Source: JBDTCS01 sp039923455
Lineage (GTDB): Bacteria > Bacteroidota > Ignavibacteria > Palsa-1295
Assembly: GCA_039923455.1 (NCBI GenBank)
Contig: JBDTCS010000245.1
Location: 1-35,069, forward strand
Direction of reading: 5' to 3'
DNA length: 35,069 nucleotides
Below are positions 1-8,083 of this stretch, in pieces; position 1 is the stretch's first letter, and the number at the start of each line of letters is the position of its first letter. The notes under the pieces were generated by a model. That model saw only the letters and a program-made list of their open reading frames with translations. It did no database searches and was not told the origin of the DNA. A program made the translations under genes and the position numbers.

Positions 1-1
1 G

Positions 2-241
2 GAAGGATGTAGAGCAAAATCGGATGCGGATTTTGTAAGCAAGGTCACAGGGGCTTTGCAAGAACTTGATGAGTCTGCATATTGGATGGAGTTGTTAATG
101 GGCGGCGGATTTGTGCCGGCTACAAAATTAACTCCGCTATTTAACGAAACGAACGAATTGATAGCCATTTTTACTACCGTAGTAAAAAACGTCAAGAATC
201 GGTCGAAACCAGTCGAGGATAGTAGCAGAACATCAAGCTAA
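2..241 (+). CDS. four-helix bundle protein (S23/IVP family), C-terminal part
   Basis: The reading frame is open from base 2 to the stop at 239-241, so the gene begins upstream of the window. The 79 visible residues match the C-terminal half of the small four-helix-bundle proteins once described from 23S rRNA intervening sequences. Visible features are an ELDES-x-YW-x-ELL helix near residues 21-30 and the closing helix with NEL-x-AIF-x-x-VVKN near residues 48-60, followed by a polar tail. These proteins are small and helical and have no established enzymatic role. An internal TTG at 56 could be mistaken for a start, but the family homology continues upstream of it. Family assignment is fairly secure; function is unknown. 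Confidence 0.75.
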   Translation, partial: EGCRAKSDADFVSKVTGALQELDESAYWMELLMGGGFVPATKLTPLFNETNELIAIFTTVVKNVKNRSKPVEDSSRTSS

Positions 242-319
242 AAGTTGGAGAAGTCGGTAAGCGTGAGCGCTGTAGTATAAAGCGAGAATGTGCGTAGGCT
301 GCCCAAAGCACCTCCCTAT

Positions 320-352
320 TCATCCTTCATCCTTCACCCTTCACCCTTGCCC
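320..352. repeat. short imperfect tandem repeat (CATCCTTC / CACCCTTC units)
   Basis: Between the helix-bundle gene and the tRNA, the plus strand carries several consecutive seven-base units of the type TTCATCC and TTCACCC. The unit is too short for a CRISPR and shows no coding signal. It may be a slippage-prone tract or part of a dispersed intergenic repeat. Confidence 0.55.
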
Positions 353-358
353 AAACAC

Positions 359-436
359 GGTGGGTGTAGCTCAGTCGGTTAGAGCGCCAGGTTGTGGCCC
401 TGGAGGTCGTGGGTTCGAGACCCATCACTCACCCCA
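359..436 (+). tRNA. tRNA-His (GTG)
   Basis: A full cloverleaf can be folded by eye. The acceptor stem is 360-366 paired with 426-432, including one G-T pair. The anticodon stem is CCAGG (387-391) with CCTGG (399-403), enclosing the loop TTGTGGC with anticodon GTG at 394-396. The T arm has GTGGG, the TTCGAGA loop and CCCAT. The extra G at 359 can pair with C433, which is the G-1:C73 identity pair of histidine tRNAs. CCA is encoded at 434-436. It lies alone about 100 bases upstream of gltX. Confidence 0.96.
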
Positions 437-447
437 GTAATGGGGAA

Positions 448-523
448 ATATGAATTGTGAATTGTGAAACACGTCCGGTAGTTCGGGCTTAATTCTTCAT
501 GATTCATTCATCACAATTCATAT
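448..523. repeat. 13-bp inverted repeat between tRNA-His and gltX
   Basis: Bases 448-460 (ATATGAATTGTGA) are exactly complementary to 511-523 (TCACAATTCATAT), separated by 50 bases. The interior also holds a partial second copy of GAATTGTGA and the related word ATTCATTCATC. It could be a dispersed intergenic repeat or a long hairpin in the gltX leader. It lacks the T-tract of an intrinsic terminator. Confidence 0.6.
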
Positions 524-533
524 CATTTCTTGC

Positions 534-1967
534 ATGGTTCGCGTTCGTTTTGCTCCCTCGCCGACAGGCTTCGTACACGTTGGGTCGCTCCGTACCGCCC
601 TCTATAATTTCCTATACGCTAGGCATCACGATGGTGTGAATATACTTCGCATCGAAGATACCGATCGCACACGATACGTCGAAGGCGCTGTCGAAAACCT
701 TTTGCGTACGATGGAGTGGGCTGGTATCACCTTCGATGAAGGTCCAACGCAAGGCGGCCAATTTGGCCCTTACGTGCAATCAGAGAATACCGCAGATTAC
801 AGCGAGCGCGGCAAACAGCTGTGGGCGATGGAGAAGGCGTATCCATGCTTTTGTACATCGGAGCGGCTCGATGAAGTTCGAAAGAGTCAGCAAGCCTCCG
901 GCAAGCCGCCAATGTATGACAGATTCTGTCGTAATATCGTACCAGCTGACGCGCAAGCTCGTATTGACGCGGGTGAGAAGTATGTCGTCCGACTACGTGT
1001 GCCGATCAACGAAACCGTGACGTTCAACGATGAGATTCGCGGCGAGATCTCGTTCGATTCCAACACGATCGACGATCAAGTCTTGATGAAATCTGATGGG
1101 TATCCAACATATCATCTTGCGAATATTGTTGACGATCATCGCATGCAGATCACCCATGTAATCCGCGGGGAAGAGTGGCTTTCGTCGACTCCTAAACACG
1201 TCCTACTCTATCGAGCATTCGGATGGGATGCGCCGAAGTTTGCGCATCTGCCGTTATTGCTCAATCCTGATAAGAGCAAACTTTCCAAACGTCAGGGAGA
1301 TGTAGCGGTTGAAGATTTTAAAGACAAAGGCTATCTTCCGGACGCCTTGATAAATTTCGTTTCGCTACTTGGGTTCAATCCATCGGCGACCGAAGAGATA
1401 TTCTCGATGGAGGATCTCATTCGGACCTTTGAACTTACGAAAGTAAATAAAGGTGGTGCTGTTTTCAATCGTGAGAAGCTCGATTGGATGAACTCCGAAT
1501 ATATTCGCAGACGAACTCCGGAAGAACTTGCGACGCTAATCAGACCTCTAATACTCGCCAGGGGTTACTCATGCATAGATGAATATATTGTCGCGGTTGC
1601 GAAGTTGATGCAAGAGCGGGCTCGGTCGATCAATGACTTTGTAGATTTTGCAAGCTACTTTTTTATTCCTCCGACAGAGTTCGAGGAAAAATACAAGCTG
1701 AAGCATTGGACACCCCAGGCGAAGGAATATCTGCGCGAGATCTTGCCACAATTGAGTGCGCTCACCGAGTGGACGCACGATTCGATTGACGCTGCCGTGC
1801 GTGCCTTTGCTGAGTCTCACACGATAGGAGCGGGCAAACTCATCCATCCGTTGCGTTTGGCTGTCACAGGCCGTGGAATGGGCCCAGGGCTGTTCGAACT
1901 TCTAGCCGTCATCGGGAAAGAGGAGTGCATTGCTCGAATCGAGAGCGCGATAGCAACACTCGAGTAA
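534..1967 (+). CDS. gltX: glutamate--tRNA ligase
   Basis: Class I glutamyl-tRNA synthetase, which charges tRNA-Glu in the cytoplasm. At 477 residues it has normal bacterial length. The N-terminal Rossmann fold begins with the FAPSPTG motif at residues 6-12 and the HIGH-type signature reads HVGS at 15-18. The KMSKS-type loop reads KLSKR at 249-253. Cys105 and Cys107, with Tyr128/Cys132 downstream, resemble the zinc-binding region of this family. The C-terminal helical anticodon-binding domain fills the last 150 residues or so. ATG 534 gives the exact family N-terminus; there is no clear Shine-Dalgarno sequence before it. An intrinsic terminator follows. One feature to check for discriminating specificity is the anticodon domain, but nothing in the sequence suggests a glutaminyl enzyme. 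Confidence 0.96.
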   Translation: MVRVRFAPSPTGFVHVGSLRTALYNFLYARHHDGVNILRIEDTDRTRYVEGAVENLLRTMEWAGITFDEGPTQGGQFGPYVQSENTADYSERGKQLWAMEKAYPCFCTSERLDEVRKSQQASGKPPMYDRFCRNIVPADAQARIDAGEKYVVRLRVPINETVTFNDEIRGEISFDSNTIDDQVLMKSDGYPTYHLANIVDDHRMQITHVIRGEEWLSSTPKHVLLYRAFGWDAPKFAHLPLLLNPDKSKLSKRQGDVAVEDFKDKGYLPDALINFVSLLGFNPSATEEIFSMEDLIRTFELTKVNKGGAVFNREKLDWMNSEYIRRRTPEELATLIRPLILARGYSCIDEYIVAVAKLMQERARSINDFVDFASYFFIPPTEFEEKYKLKHWTPQAKEYLREILPQLSALTEWTHDSIDAAVRAFAESHTIGAGKLIHPLRLAVTGRGMGPGLFELLAVIGKEECIARIESAIATLE

Positions 1968-1991
1968 TCCCAAGTTATCGGCATCCAAAGT

Positions 1992-2023
1992 AAAAGGCAT
2001 TTAGATTACTCTGAATGCCTTTT
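1992..2023. terminator. bidirectional intrinsic terminator between gltX and the OmpA gene
   Basis: A ten-base stem, 1992-2001 paired with 2014-2023, encloses a 12-base loop. The stem has A residues on its left arm and T residues on its right arm, with more T and A beyond. It lies between the convergent ends of gltX and the OmpA-family gene, so it can serve both strands. Confidence 0.85.
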
Positions 2024-2047
2024 TAATTTATGCTCGAAAGACTTGCC

Positions 2048-4048
2048 CTAACGCGCCTTGTCTTCGATGATTACGAACTCGATGCGTCGATTCGTCTCTC
2101 GGCCTTGTGGCGTTGAGTTCGGTGCGATCGGATAATCTTGTCCATAACCTCGGACTTCAAGTCTTGCTGCGCTGATACCATGCGAGATCAGCCAGTCACG
2201 CACTGCGCTTGCACGTTCAAGCGATAGACGCTTGTTCGCGAGACTATCACCCTGATTATCTGTATGTCCGTTAATCGAAACACGGATCGTACCATTGGCT
2301 TTCAACGTGCTGTCAGCCTGGAAGAGCAGGGGCTCAGAGATCGCCAAGATTGTCGACTTACCAGTCTCGAATCGTATACCGCTTATGAGCAAGCTCTGTC
2401 CCAGCTTTGGCTTTGGTGGGCAGCCTTTTTCTTCCGGCGTACCCGGCGTAAGTGGGCACTCGTCGAGGTTATCCGGCACGCCGTCACCGTCGGTGTCCGT
2501 CTTGAGCGGATCGGTACCGAGTGTGTTAACTTCGTAACCGTCTGAAAGCGAATCGCCGTCGGTATCTGCAAGCTTCGGATTGGTGTGGTACTGCAAAACT
2601 TCCTCACCGTCTGTTAGGCCGTCACCGTCTGTATCCTTTTTGAGAGGATCCGTGCCATATTTCAGTACTTCCTCGCCATCGGTCAAACCGTCGCCGTCTG
2701 TATCTTTCTTGAGTGGATTGGTAGAATACTTCAAAACTTCATCACCGTCCGAAAGACCGTCACCGTCTGTATCAGCAAGTCTTGGGCTTGTGTGGTACTT
2801 CTTGACTTCATCGCCGTCAGATAGTCCGTCGCCGTCCGTATCAGGGTTAAGCGGATTGGTCTTATAGATAGCAACCTCATCACCATCGCTCAATCCATCA
2901 CCATCCGAATCCTTGTTGAACGGATCGGTGTGGTAGATCAGGATCTCGTCCATGTCTGAGAGGCCGTCGCCGTCGGAATCTTGTCCGCGGTTGAGTAATG
3001 CATCACCATACTCGTAAAAACCTGAATTCTCGTCACCACCGATCGCGTAGCGAATTGAGAGATAAGCTTCCGGTCTATGTGGTCCGCGAGTATCGCGAGG
3101 AAAGAGATGTTCTAAGTGGATGATACCGGTCTCGATATCAATTCGCTTAAGATTTCGAAGCGCAAAATTCAGATTTACATCCTCACCCGCGATATCAAGC
3201 TGCGCAATCAGATTACGAAGTCTGTAGCGAATAGCGAGCAGGGGATTGATACCGGTAAAACCGGTCTGTGTGAAGACGTCGTAGTTGTTGAAGAAATTAA
3301 GATGACGAGAGATCGGGCCTGAGCCAGCATACTTTCCTGTTCCAAGTCCTGCGGCAATGCTAAAACCATCGCGATTCGAATAGCGGACTTCGTTCATGTC
3401 TGCTTGCGTTGCGTTGACTTCATTGATGGAAATATTATTTCCCTCGCCAAGCGCCTCTTGATAGAGTTTCGCATAATCAGCGCTATCCGGACGGGAGCCC
3501 ATCCAATAAGAGATCAAGAACGAAAAGGAGTTCTTGTCTGGGTAGAGACTCTTATCGCTCTGTCCGTCGCCCAAGAATTCGTTCGCTGTTTTTGAACCGA
3601 ATAGATCCTCGGCACGCAATGAAAGTGCGATACGACTGGAATCGCCGCCAAATTGTGCACCACCAAGTTCGAACTGCGGGTTCCAGATTAGGAATGGCAG
3701 GACGGTTGGAAGCTTATAAAAATTTAAGCCAACGCGAAACTGCCAATATTCAAAAGCAATCTGTTGGTTAAAATTGATAACCTTCTTATCGGTTTGATAA
3801 GAGGAGTGGATACCCTCATCCCATTGCGAATTCGGTGGAGTCGAAGCGCTAAGGGATATCAGGACGCGGTAATCACTGAAGCGTTCGAATGGCGAACGCA
3901 ACTCCATGAACTGCGCACGAGCGGGGTTGTGTATAAAGCACAACACAGCCAAACTCATCAGAGCTAAGATGAGCTTTTGGCTTATTAGGGCCGGGCGAAT
4001 TTTCGCCGCAATAGTTTTAATCGGACTGGTCCGGTTTATCAATATCAT
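2048..4048 (-). CDS. OmpA-family outer-membrane protein with eight TSP3 repeats
   Basis: A 666-residue envelope protein. An N-terminal hydrophobic segment ends in ARAQ near residue 46, a plausible signal-peptidase site after a long n-region. Residues 50-340 look beta-rich and could form a barrel or other outer-membrane domain. Eight calcium-binding thrombospondin type-3 repeats then start at residues 357, 380, 403, 426, 449, 472, 495 and 518, each D-x-DGDG-x-x-D and exactly 23 residues apart. The C-terminal OmpA/MotB peptidoglycan-binding domain covers about residues 553-663, with GHTD at 594-597 and NRR at 653-655. The likely role is to anchor the outer membrane to peptidoglycan, with the repeats as a calcium-stiffened spacer. 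larC lies 86 bases upstream on the same strand. Family assignment is firm; the role of the N-terminal domain is inferred. Confidence 0.92.
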   Translation of the reverse strand: MILINRTSPIKTIAAKIRPALISQKLILALMSLAVLCFIHNPARAQFMELRSPFERFSDYRVLISLSASTPPNSQWDEGIHSSYQTDKKVINFNQQIAFEYWQFRVGLNFYKLPTVLPFLIWNPQFELGGAQFGGDSSRIALSLRAEDLFGSKTANEFLGDGQSDKSLYPDKNSFSFLISYWMGSRPDSADYAKLYQEALGEGNNISINEVNATQADMNEVRYSNRDGFSIAAGLGTGKYAGSGPISRHLNFFNNYDVFTQTGFTGINPLLAIRYRLRNLIAQLDIAGEDVNLNFALRNLKRIDIETGIIHLEHLFPRDTRGPHRPEAYLSIRYAIGGDENSGFYEYGDALLNRGQDSDGDGLSDMDEILIYHTDPFNKDSDGDGLSDGDEVAIYKTNPLNPDTDGDGLSDGDEVKKYHTSPRLADTDGDGLSDGDEVLKYSTNPLKKDTDGDGLTDGEEVLKYGTDPLKKDTDGDGLTDGEEVLQYHTNPKLADTDGDSLSDGYEVNTLGTDPLKTDTDGDGVPDNLDECPLTPGTPEEKGCPPKPKLGQSLLISGIRFETGKSTILAISEPLLFQADSTLKANGTIRVSINGHTDNQGDSLANKRLSLERASAVRDWLISHGISAARLEVRGYGQDYPIAPNSTPQGRETNRRIEFVIIEDKAR
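2429..2980 (-). repeat. 69-bp in-frame tandem repeat encoding the TSP3 array
   Basis: Eight units of 69 bp encode the 23-residue calcium-binding repeats of the OmpA-family protein. Units are more similar in protein than in DNA, with synonymous differences between most of them, so the array is old and selected at protein level. The two units beginning at residues 449 and 472 are closest to each other. Confidence 0.85.
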
Positions 4049-4134
4049 TGTGAGTTTCTCTAATTTTTAGCAGGCAACACCACAAGAGACTCACTTGAAG
4101 GTAACTATCTTTAGAGAAATTCTCAATAAATATA

Positions 4135-5478
4135 CTACAATTTTTCGGAAAGTAAGCTATAAACTGTTTTCAAAGTCATTCCATTTTGCTCTGCCAAGCG
4201 CCTCACCTCATCAAATTCGGGCAATAGACGCGAATTTGACCTATTATGAGCCACAGCTTTCATTTGAATTTTTCCAAAAATTGGGTGCTCAACATATACG
4301 ATCTCACGTCTCGCTAGCCGGCGCTGAAGGGTTTCCACACGAACACCTAGCGTTGTGCACTCTTCAGCCAGAAGGGAGAGAATCCTTTCCAACAATTCAG
4401 ATTTGGAGAGAATAATCAGTTCATGAGCAGCTCGACCTTTCTTCATAACGATCGGCCTAAGGTATGCGTCAAGTGCGCCGAGTTTTAGAATCTGCTCTTG
4501 AAGATAGGAGAGATTCTGCGCTGTCATGTCGTCGATCGCTGTCGTGAGTTGAAGAATAGAGTCGGTTTCCGGAAATGCTGAGGCGTTGCTGTCGATATCA
4601 ATATCAATTGCCTCCAATTCACCCACGACAATACGAAGCAGATTCGGAATCTCTGCAAATTGTTTTGTGCCTGCGCCGTAACCAATCGCAATGGGCTTTA
4701 GAATTTCGTTTGCGTGGAGCTTTCCACCATAGGTCGCTTTTATGATTCCGGCACCGGTTGGTGTTGTCATTTCGGAGGCGACTACTCCCGGTTCGATTGC
4801 ACAATCTTTCAGAATATCCAGTGTCGCTGGCGTTGGTATCGGCATTAGTCCGTGAGCGGTTCGAACCATACCACCGGAACCAAGCGGGACTGCACGACTG
4901 CGACATTCGTCAATTCCAAAATAATCGAGACCAATCGCCGTGCTCACAATATCGACGATCGAATCGATTGCCCCAACTTCATGAAAATGAACCGTCTCTA
5001 AATCAAGATTATGAATTCGAGCCTCAGCGACTGCAATACTTCGATAAATAGCAACGGAAAGAAATTTCACTTTCGGACTAAGCCCTGATTGCTCTATTAA
5101 GTCTTTGATCTCACGAAAACTCAAGCCGTGCGTGTGAACATGGGTTTCCAGTTGCTCGTGAGAGTGATCTTCAGAGTTTGAGTGCGAATGCTCGTGAGAA
5201 TGTCGATGCTCACCGATGTGCGGATGATGATGATCCTCCGTATGGCCGTGTTCGTGCGAGTGAGCACTGCCTTGATGCTCTGGGTTCGTGATTACGTCAA
5301 ACTTGACCGCACTAATCATGCTGCGCTCGATCAACCGTGTGTTGATGGTATATCCGTTTAGTGGAAGATTTTGCAACTCTTGCTTGAGATATTCGAGCGG
5401 GAGTCCTGCTGAAATCAGCGCTCCAACCGTCATATCACCACTGATACCTGCGAAGCAATCGAAATAAAGAATGCGCAT
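4135..5478 (-). CDS. larC: nickel-pincer cofactor biosynthesis protein LarC
   Basis: LarC inserts nickel into pyridinium-3,5-bisthiocarboxylic acid mononucleotide in a CTP-dependent reaction, completing the cofactor of lactate racemase and related LarA-type enzymes. The protein opens with the family signature DCFAGISGDM (residues 7-16) and carries the conserved HFHEVGAIDSIVDIV block downstream. Both halves of LarC are in one uninterrupted 447-codon frame, unlike the Lactobacillus plantarum gene, which needs a programmed frameshift. Residues 68-117 form a variable insert with 19 histidines, a probable metal-binding or storage segment common in nickel-handling proteins. No larA, larB or larE is visible in the window, so its partners must lie elsewhere. 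It is divergent from the TlpA-like gene. Confidence 0.93.
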   Translation of the reverse strand: MRILYFDCFAGISGDMTVGALISAGLPLEYLKQELQNLPLNGYTINTRLIERSMISAVKFDVITNPEHQGSAHSHEHGHTEDHHHPHIGEHRHSHEHSHSNSEDHSHEQLETHVHTHGLSFREIKDLIEQSGLSPKVKFLSVAIYRSIAVAEARIHNLDLETVHFHEVGAIDSIVDIVSTAIGLDYFGIDECRSRAVPLGSGGMVRTAHGLMPIPTPATLDILKDCAIEPGVVASEMTTPTGAGIIKATYGGKLHANEILKPIAIGYGAGTKQFAEIPNLLRIVVGELEAIDIDIDSNASAFPETDSILQLTTAIDDMTAQNLSYLQEQILKLGALDAYLRPIVMKKGRAAHELIILSKSELLERILSLLAEECTTLGVRVETLQRRLARREIVYVEHPIFGKIQMKAVAHNRSNSRLLPEFDEVRRLAEQNGMTLKTVYSLLSEKL

Positions 5479-5507
5479 AAACGAACCAACGATGAATTAT
5501 TGATAAT

Positions 5508-5525
5508 AGCACGAAGCGTGCTTCG
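5508..5525. promoter_or_regulatory. nested dyad in the larC / tlpA-like divergent region
   Basis: Two overlapping dyads are visible: AGCACG at 5508-5513 with CGTGCT at 5517-5522, and CGAAGC at 5512-5517 with GCTTCG at 5520-5525. It sits between two divergent starts and could be an operator or a leader hairpin. No regulator is identified. Confidence 0.3.
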
Positions 5526-5540
5526 GCTGAACTTTTTATA

Positions 5541-5570
5541 TTGCAGTTCTCTTAAATGATACGGTATATA
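5541..5570 (+). promoter_or_regulatory. candidate sigma-70-like promoter of the TlpA-like gene
   Basis: TTGCAG at 5541-5546 and TATATA at 5565-5570 are separated by 18 bases, with the ATG only 14 bases after the -10 box. This implies a very short leader. The call rests on consensus similarity alone, and promoter rules in this lineage may differ. Confidence 0.4.
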
Positions 5571-5584
5571 ACACATAATCTGGC

Positions 5585-6133
5585 ATGAAAAGTACGATCA
5601 AAATAGTAGCAATTTTTCTTCTTTCTTTCTTCTCGTTGACCTCGCTTAGTTTTGCACAGGATTCCGTCAAAAAAGATTCTGTCAAGATCGCCGACAACAT
5701 GAACTTTACCCTTCGCAATGTTAAAGGTGAAGAGGTCAACTTCCGTGATCTGCTGGGCAAGGGTCCGCTGCTCGTAAATTTCTGGGCGTTGTGGTGCGAG
5801 CCATGCAAGCAGGAGATGAAGGCTTTCAAAGCTTTGGTCGAAAAATTCAAGGCTCAGGGAGTTTCGATGGTCGCGATTAATACCGATCAGGTACGCTCGC
5901 TTGCTAAGGTTCGCGCGTATGTCACGACACAGGATCTACCGTTTCCAGTGCTGACGGATCCTGATGGCTCGGTAGCCCGAGATAACTTTTCTATGGAATC
6001 GCTCCCGTATTCATTGATTTTGATGCCCGACGGTACCGTGTATAAGAAGCATATCGGTTACACGGCCGGAGATGAGCAGACTACCGAAAAGGAGATCGCC
6101 GATCTCGTTCAGAAGCTATCGAGCGCGAAATAA
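5585..6133 (+). CDS. TlpA/ResA-like thiol-disulfide oxidoreductase
   Basis: A 182-residue exported thioredoxin-fold protein. Residues 1-24 form a signal peptide with a hydrophobic core and a cut near SFA-Q. The active site WCEPC is at residues 70-74, in the FWA-x-WC context of TlpA/ResA/AhpC-TSA redoxins. The cis-proline region SLPYS and the C-terminal helix complete the fold. Such proteins usually reduce cysteines in the periplasm, for cytochrome c or other envelope proteins. A terminator hairpin follows. The next two genes encode an outer-membrane protein and an Omp28-like thioredoxin-fold T9SS cargo, so a role in envelope thiol chemistry is plausible but not shown. The family is sure; the physiological partner is unknown. 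Confidence 0.92.
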   Translation: MKSTIKIVAIFLLSFFSLTSLSFAQDSVKKDSVKIADNMNFTLRNVKGEEVNFRDLLGKGPLLVNFWALWCEPCKQEMKAFKALVEKFKAQGVSMVAINTDQVRSLAKVRAYVTTQDLPFPVLTDPDGSVARDNFSMESLPYSLILMPDGTVYKKHIGYTAGDEQTTEKEIADLVQKLSSAK

Positions 6134-6163
6134 TCTGCGGCTCCCGGGAAAGTTTTTTTGTCT

Positions 6164-6187
6164 GAGACAGAGCTCGAGCTCTGTCTC
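6164..6187 (+). terminator. perfect 24-bp palindromic terminator after the TlpA-like gene
   Basis: The 24 bases are completely self-complementary and can form a ten-base stem with a TCGA loop. A T-rich tract (TTTCTATTTTT) follows directly. A run of seven T precedes it, so it may also terminate minus-strand transcription. Its presence shows that the TTG at 6158 is not the start of the next gene. Confidence 0.85.
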
Positions 6188-6199
6188 TTTCTATTTTTG

Positions 6200-6205
6200 T
6201 ATAAT
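6200..6205 (+). promoter_or_regulatory. candidate -10 box (TATAAT) upstream of the DUF6029-like gene
   Basis: A perfect TATAAT lies 13 bases after the terminator hairpin and 69 bases before the preferred start of the next gene. No convincing -35 box is seen, because the terminator stem occupies that position. Confidence 0.3.
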
Positions 6206-6274
6206 TCTAATTCGTTAGGCCTGCAATTGGGGGAGTTGCTTGGGAGTATTCACCACACTTATTTACGCCAAACT

Positions 6275-7945
6275 TTGAAAACGTTTCGATCACCACTTCT
6301 CGGAGTTATCGGTTTGTTCGTAGTCGTTCTTTGTAGTACCGCCCGAGGCCAGAGCACAGATGGAGCGAGTGCTGTCGGTTCGAATATCGTTCGCGTCGGT
6401 GACGGTACAACCGGAAGCGACGCCTCATTCCAGAATAAGCGGTACTTAGAAGAGATTGCGAACGCAAGAATTTTCTTTCATAGTTTGTCTGTCGGTCTTC
6501 GATACGAGATGGATGATCCGAGTGAGGTCGGCCGTTCGTTTCAAGGGTTGCGCCGCAGATGGATCGCGTACAAGAAGGATGGACTCGAAATGCAAGCCGG
6601 AAACGTCACTGCACTTTACGGTCGCGGACTTTCGATGAATGCTTTCGAATCCCGCCCAATCAATTTCGATTCGTGGCTCGATGGCGTCTATGGATCCTAC
6701 GAACATTCTTGGAAAGAGATGAAGGAGTTCGAGCCCTCGCTTCGCATTCAGGGTATCGCGGGCAAACTGGATTTCTTTGACGTCGATACAACGAAGCCTG
6801 AAATGAACGTCTCCGCACGATCTGTCAATGTGGAGTACGGACTATTTCAAAAGAAGGTTGTGCTTGGCGGATCGTTTGTCCAAGCGTTCACATCCGTAAC
6901 CGAGAGCGGTAATAAAACTACAAGCCGTGAAGTCGATCAGCCCGAGTTATCATTGAATATTATTTCGGGTGAGTTTGAGGGATTCTTTCAATACGCCGTT
7001 GAGCGTGAAGTGCTGACAAGTATTCGCAATCGCCCAGATTCCGCTCGTATGATGGGTAACGCGATGTATGGCTCACTCTCGTATGCTAATACGTTTCTCG
7101 GTTTGACTTTTGAGTATAAAAACTACAAGTACTTCGTGCATCCAACCGGAGTAGATAACGAAACCTACTTTGGCAAATTGCCAATCTCGAACCCTCCGGA
7201 GGTATATAAGGAATTTACGTATACTTCGATCACCCGAACTACGCACGCTGTTAATTTCAATGACGAGCTTGGAATGGAGCTCGAAGCAAATATTACGGCA
7301 ATTCCGAATGTTACGATCACGCTGAACGGTGCAATGTCGAGCAGACATAATGCATATAAGACTCTGACCGATAAAAACGGCATACAGATCGCAGTGGACT
7401 CTACTGCTCTTCTTCCCAAAATGGGTGACTTGGCTTTCTTCCCATTTTGGGAAGCGTATGGTGAGGTCGAGTATGATCTTGGTGAACTCAATTACATCAA
7501 AGGTTTCTTCCACCGTCGCAGTGATGTGATCGGTTACACACCATCGCAACCTGGGCTTTCTGATCAAAGAAGTTCGACTACCGTCGGCGCGAAATTGCAG
7601 TACGAGACAACCAAGAGTCAAAGTATGCTTGTGATTTTCGAACATCAATGGATGCATGATGCCGCGAGCTTGAGTCCGGACAAAGATTTCTTAAATGAGT
7701 TGCTCACGCTTCAGTACTCGTTCAATCCTACGATCACATTCGGTGGGCTCTATGATTTTACAACGGAACATGACGTTCCACGCCATATTTGGCCGCAGGC
7801 TTTCGTCTCGTTTCGAATTGGGGAATCGCACACGGTGCTCGCGTCTTACGGCGCGGAGCGAGGAGGGCTGAATTGCACCGGAGGAATCTGCCGTCTTGTG
7901 CCGGCCTTCAACGGTCTGCGCGTCACGCTCACAAGCCAGTTGTAG
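6275..7945 (+). CDS. DUF6029-like outer-membrane beta-barrel protein
   Basis: The long frame opens at a TTG at 6158, but that lies in front of the terminator palindrome. TTG 6275 instead gives a proper signal peptide (MKTFRSPLL, a hydrophobic core, then a cut near ARGQ at residues 24-27). I therefore take TTG 6275 as the start, giving 556 residues. The mature protein is rich in alternating aromatic and polar beta strands. It contains the Y-x-RGLSMNAFE block at about residues 110-120, characteristic of DUF6029-type proteins of Bacteroidota. It is probably an outer-membrane barrel. It lies between a TlpA-like thioredoxin and an Omp28-like T9SS cargo. The family call is from recognition; no biochemical role is known to me. 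Confidence 0.75.
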   Translation: MKTFRSPLLGVIGLFVVVLCSTARGQSTDGASAVGSNIVRVGDGTTGSDASFQNKRYLEEIANARIFFHSLSVGLRYEMDDPSEVGRSFQGLRRRWIAYKKDGLEMQAGNVTALYGRGLSMNAFESRPINFDSWLDGVYGSYEHSWKEMKEFEPSLRIQGIAGKLDFFDVDTTKPEMNVSARSVNVEYGLFQKKVVLGGSFVQAFTSVTESGNKTTSREVDQPELSLNIISGEFEGFFQYAVEREVLTSIRNRPDSARMMGNAMYGSLSYANTFLGLTFEYKNYKYFVHPTGVDNETYFGKLPISNPPEVYKEFTYTSITRTTHAVNFNDELGMELEANITAIPNVTITLNGAMSSRHNAYKTLTDKNGIQIAVDSTALLPKMGDLAFFPFWEAYGEVEYDLGELNYIKGFFHRRSDVIGYTPSQPGLSDQRSSTTVGAKLQYETTKSQSMLVIFEHQWMHDAASLSPDKDFLNELLTLQYSFNPTITFGGLYDFTTEHDVPRHIWPQAFVSFRIGESHTVLASYGAERGGLNCTGGICRLVPAFNGLRVTLTSQL

Positions 7946-7954
7946 CTTCCAAGT

Positions 7955-7987
7955 AGGCGGGCAGAGTTGCAACAAATCTGCCTGCTT
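7955..7987 (+). terminator. hairpin after the DUF6029-like gene, possible terminator
   Basis: An 11-base stem with two G-T pairs (7955-7965 with 7977-7987) lies ten bases after the stop codon. It has no T-tract, so it may be a Rho-independent terminator of weak type or only an RNA-stabilising hairpin. Confidence 0.4.
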
Positions 7988-8083
7988 CCACGGTTATGGA
8001 CTACACATTCAGTTCGCAGCTTCTTTGCCGTCCGACTTCGGATCGGCCCGGAGTTCACAGACATCTTACTTAGTCATCGGTCA

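Noticed and set aside
2264..2867. Several plus-strand open frames across the TSP3 region
   Set aside because: They are antisense to the repeat array; their own repetitive Ser/Pro pattern is a by-product of the repeats.
2429..2980. Regular spacing that could suggest a CRISPR array
   Set aside because: The period is 69 bp, in frame, and each unit encodes a calcium-binding repeat. There are no unique spacers.
4135..5478. A programmed frameshift in larC
   Set aside because: Both halves of LarC are in one continuous frame, so none is needed.
7073..7657. A 194-codon minus-strand frame
   Set aside because: It is antisense to the DUF6029-like gene, whose signal peptide and beta-strand pattern are convincing, and the frame resembles no known protein.
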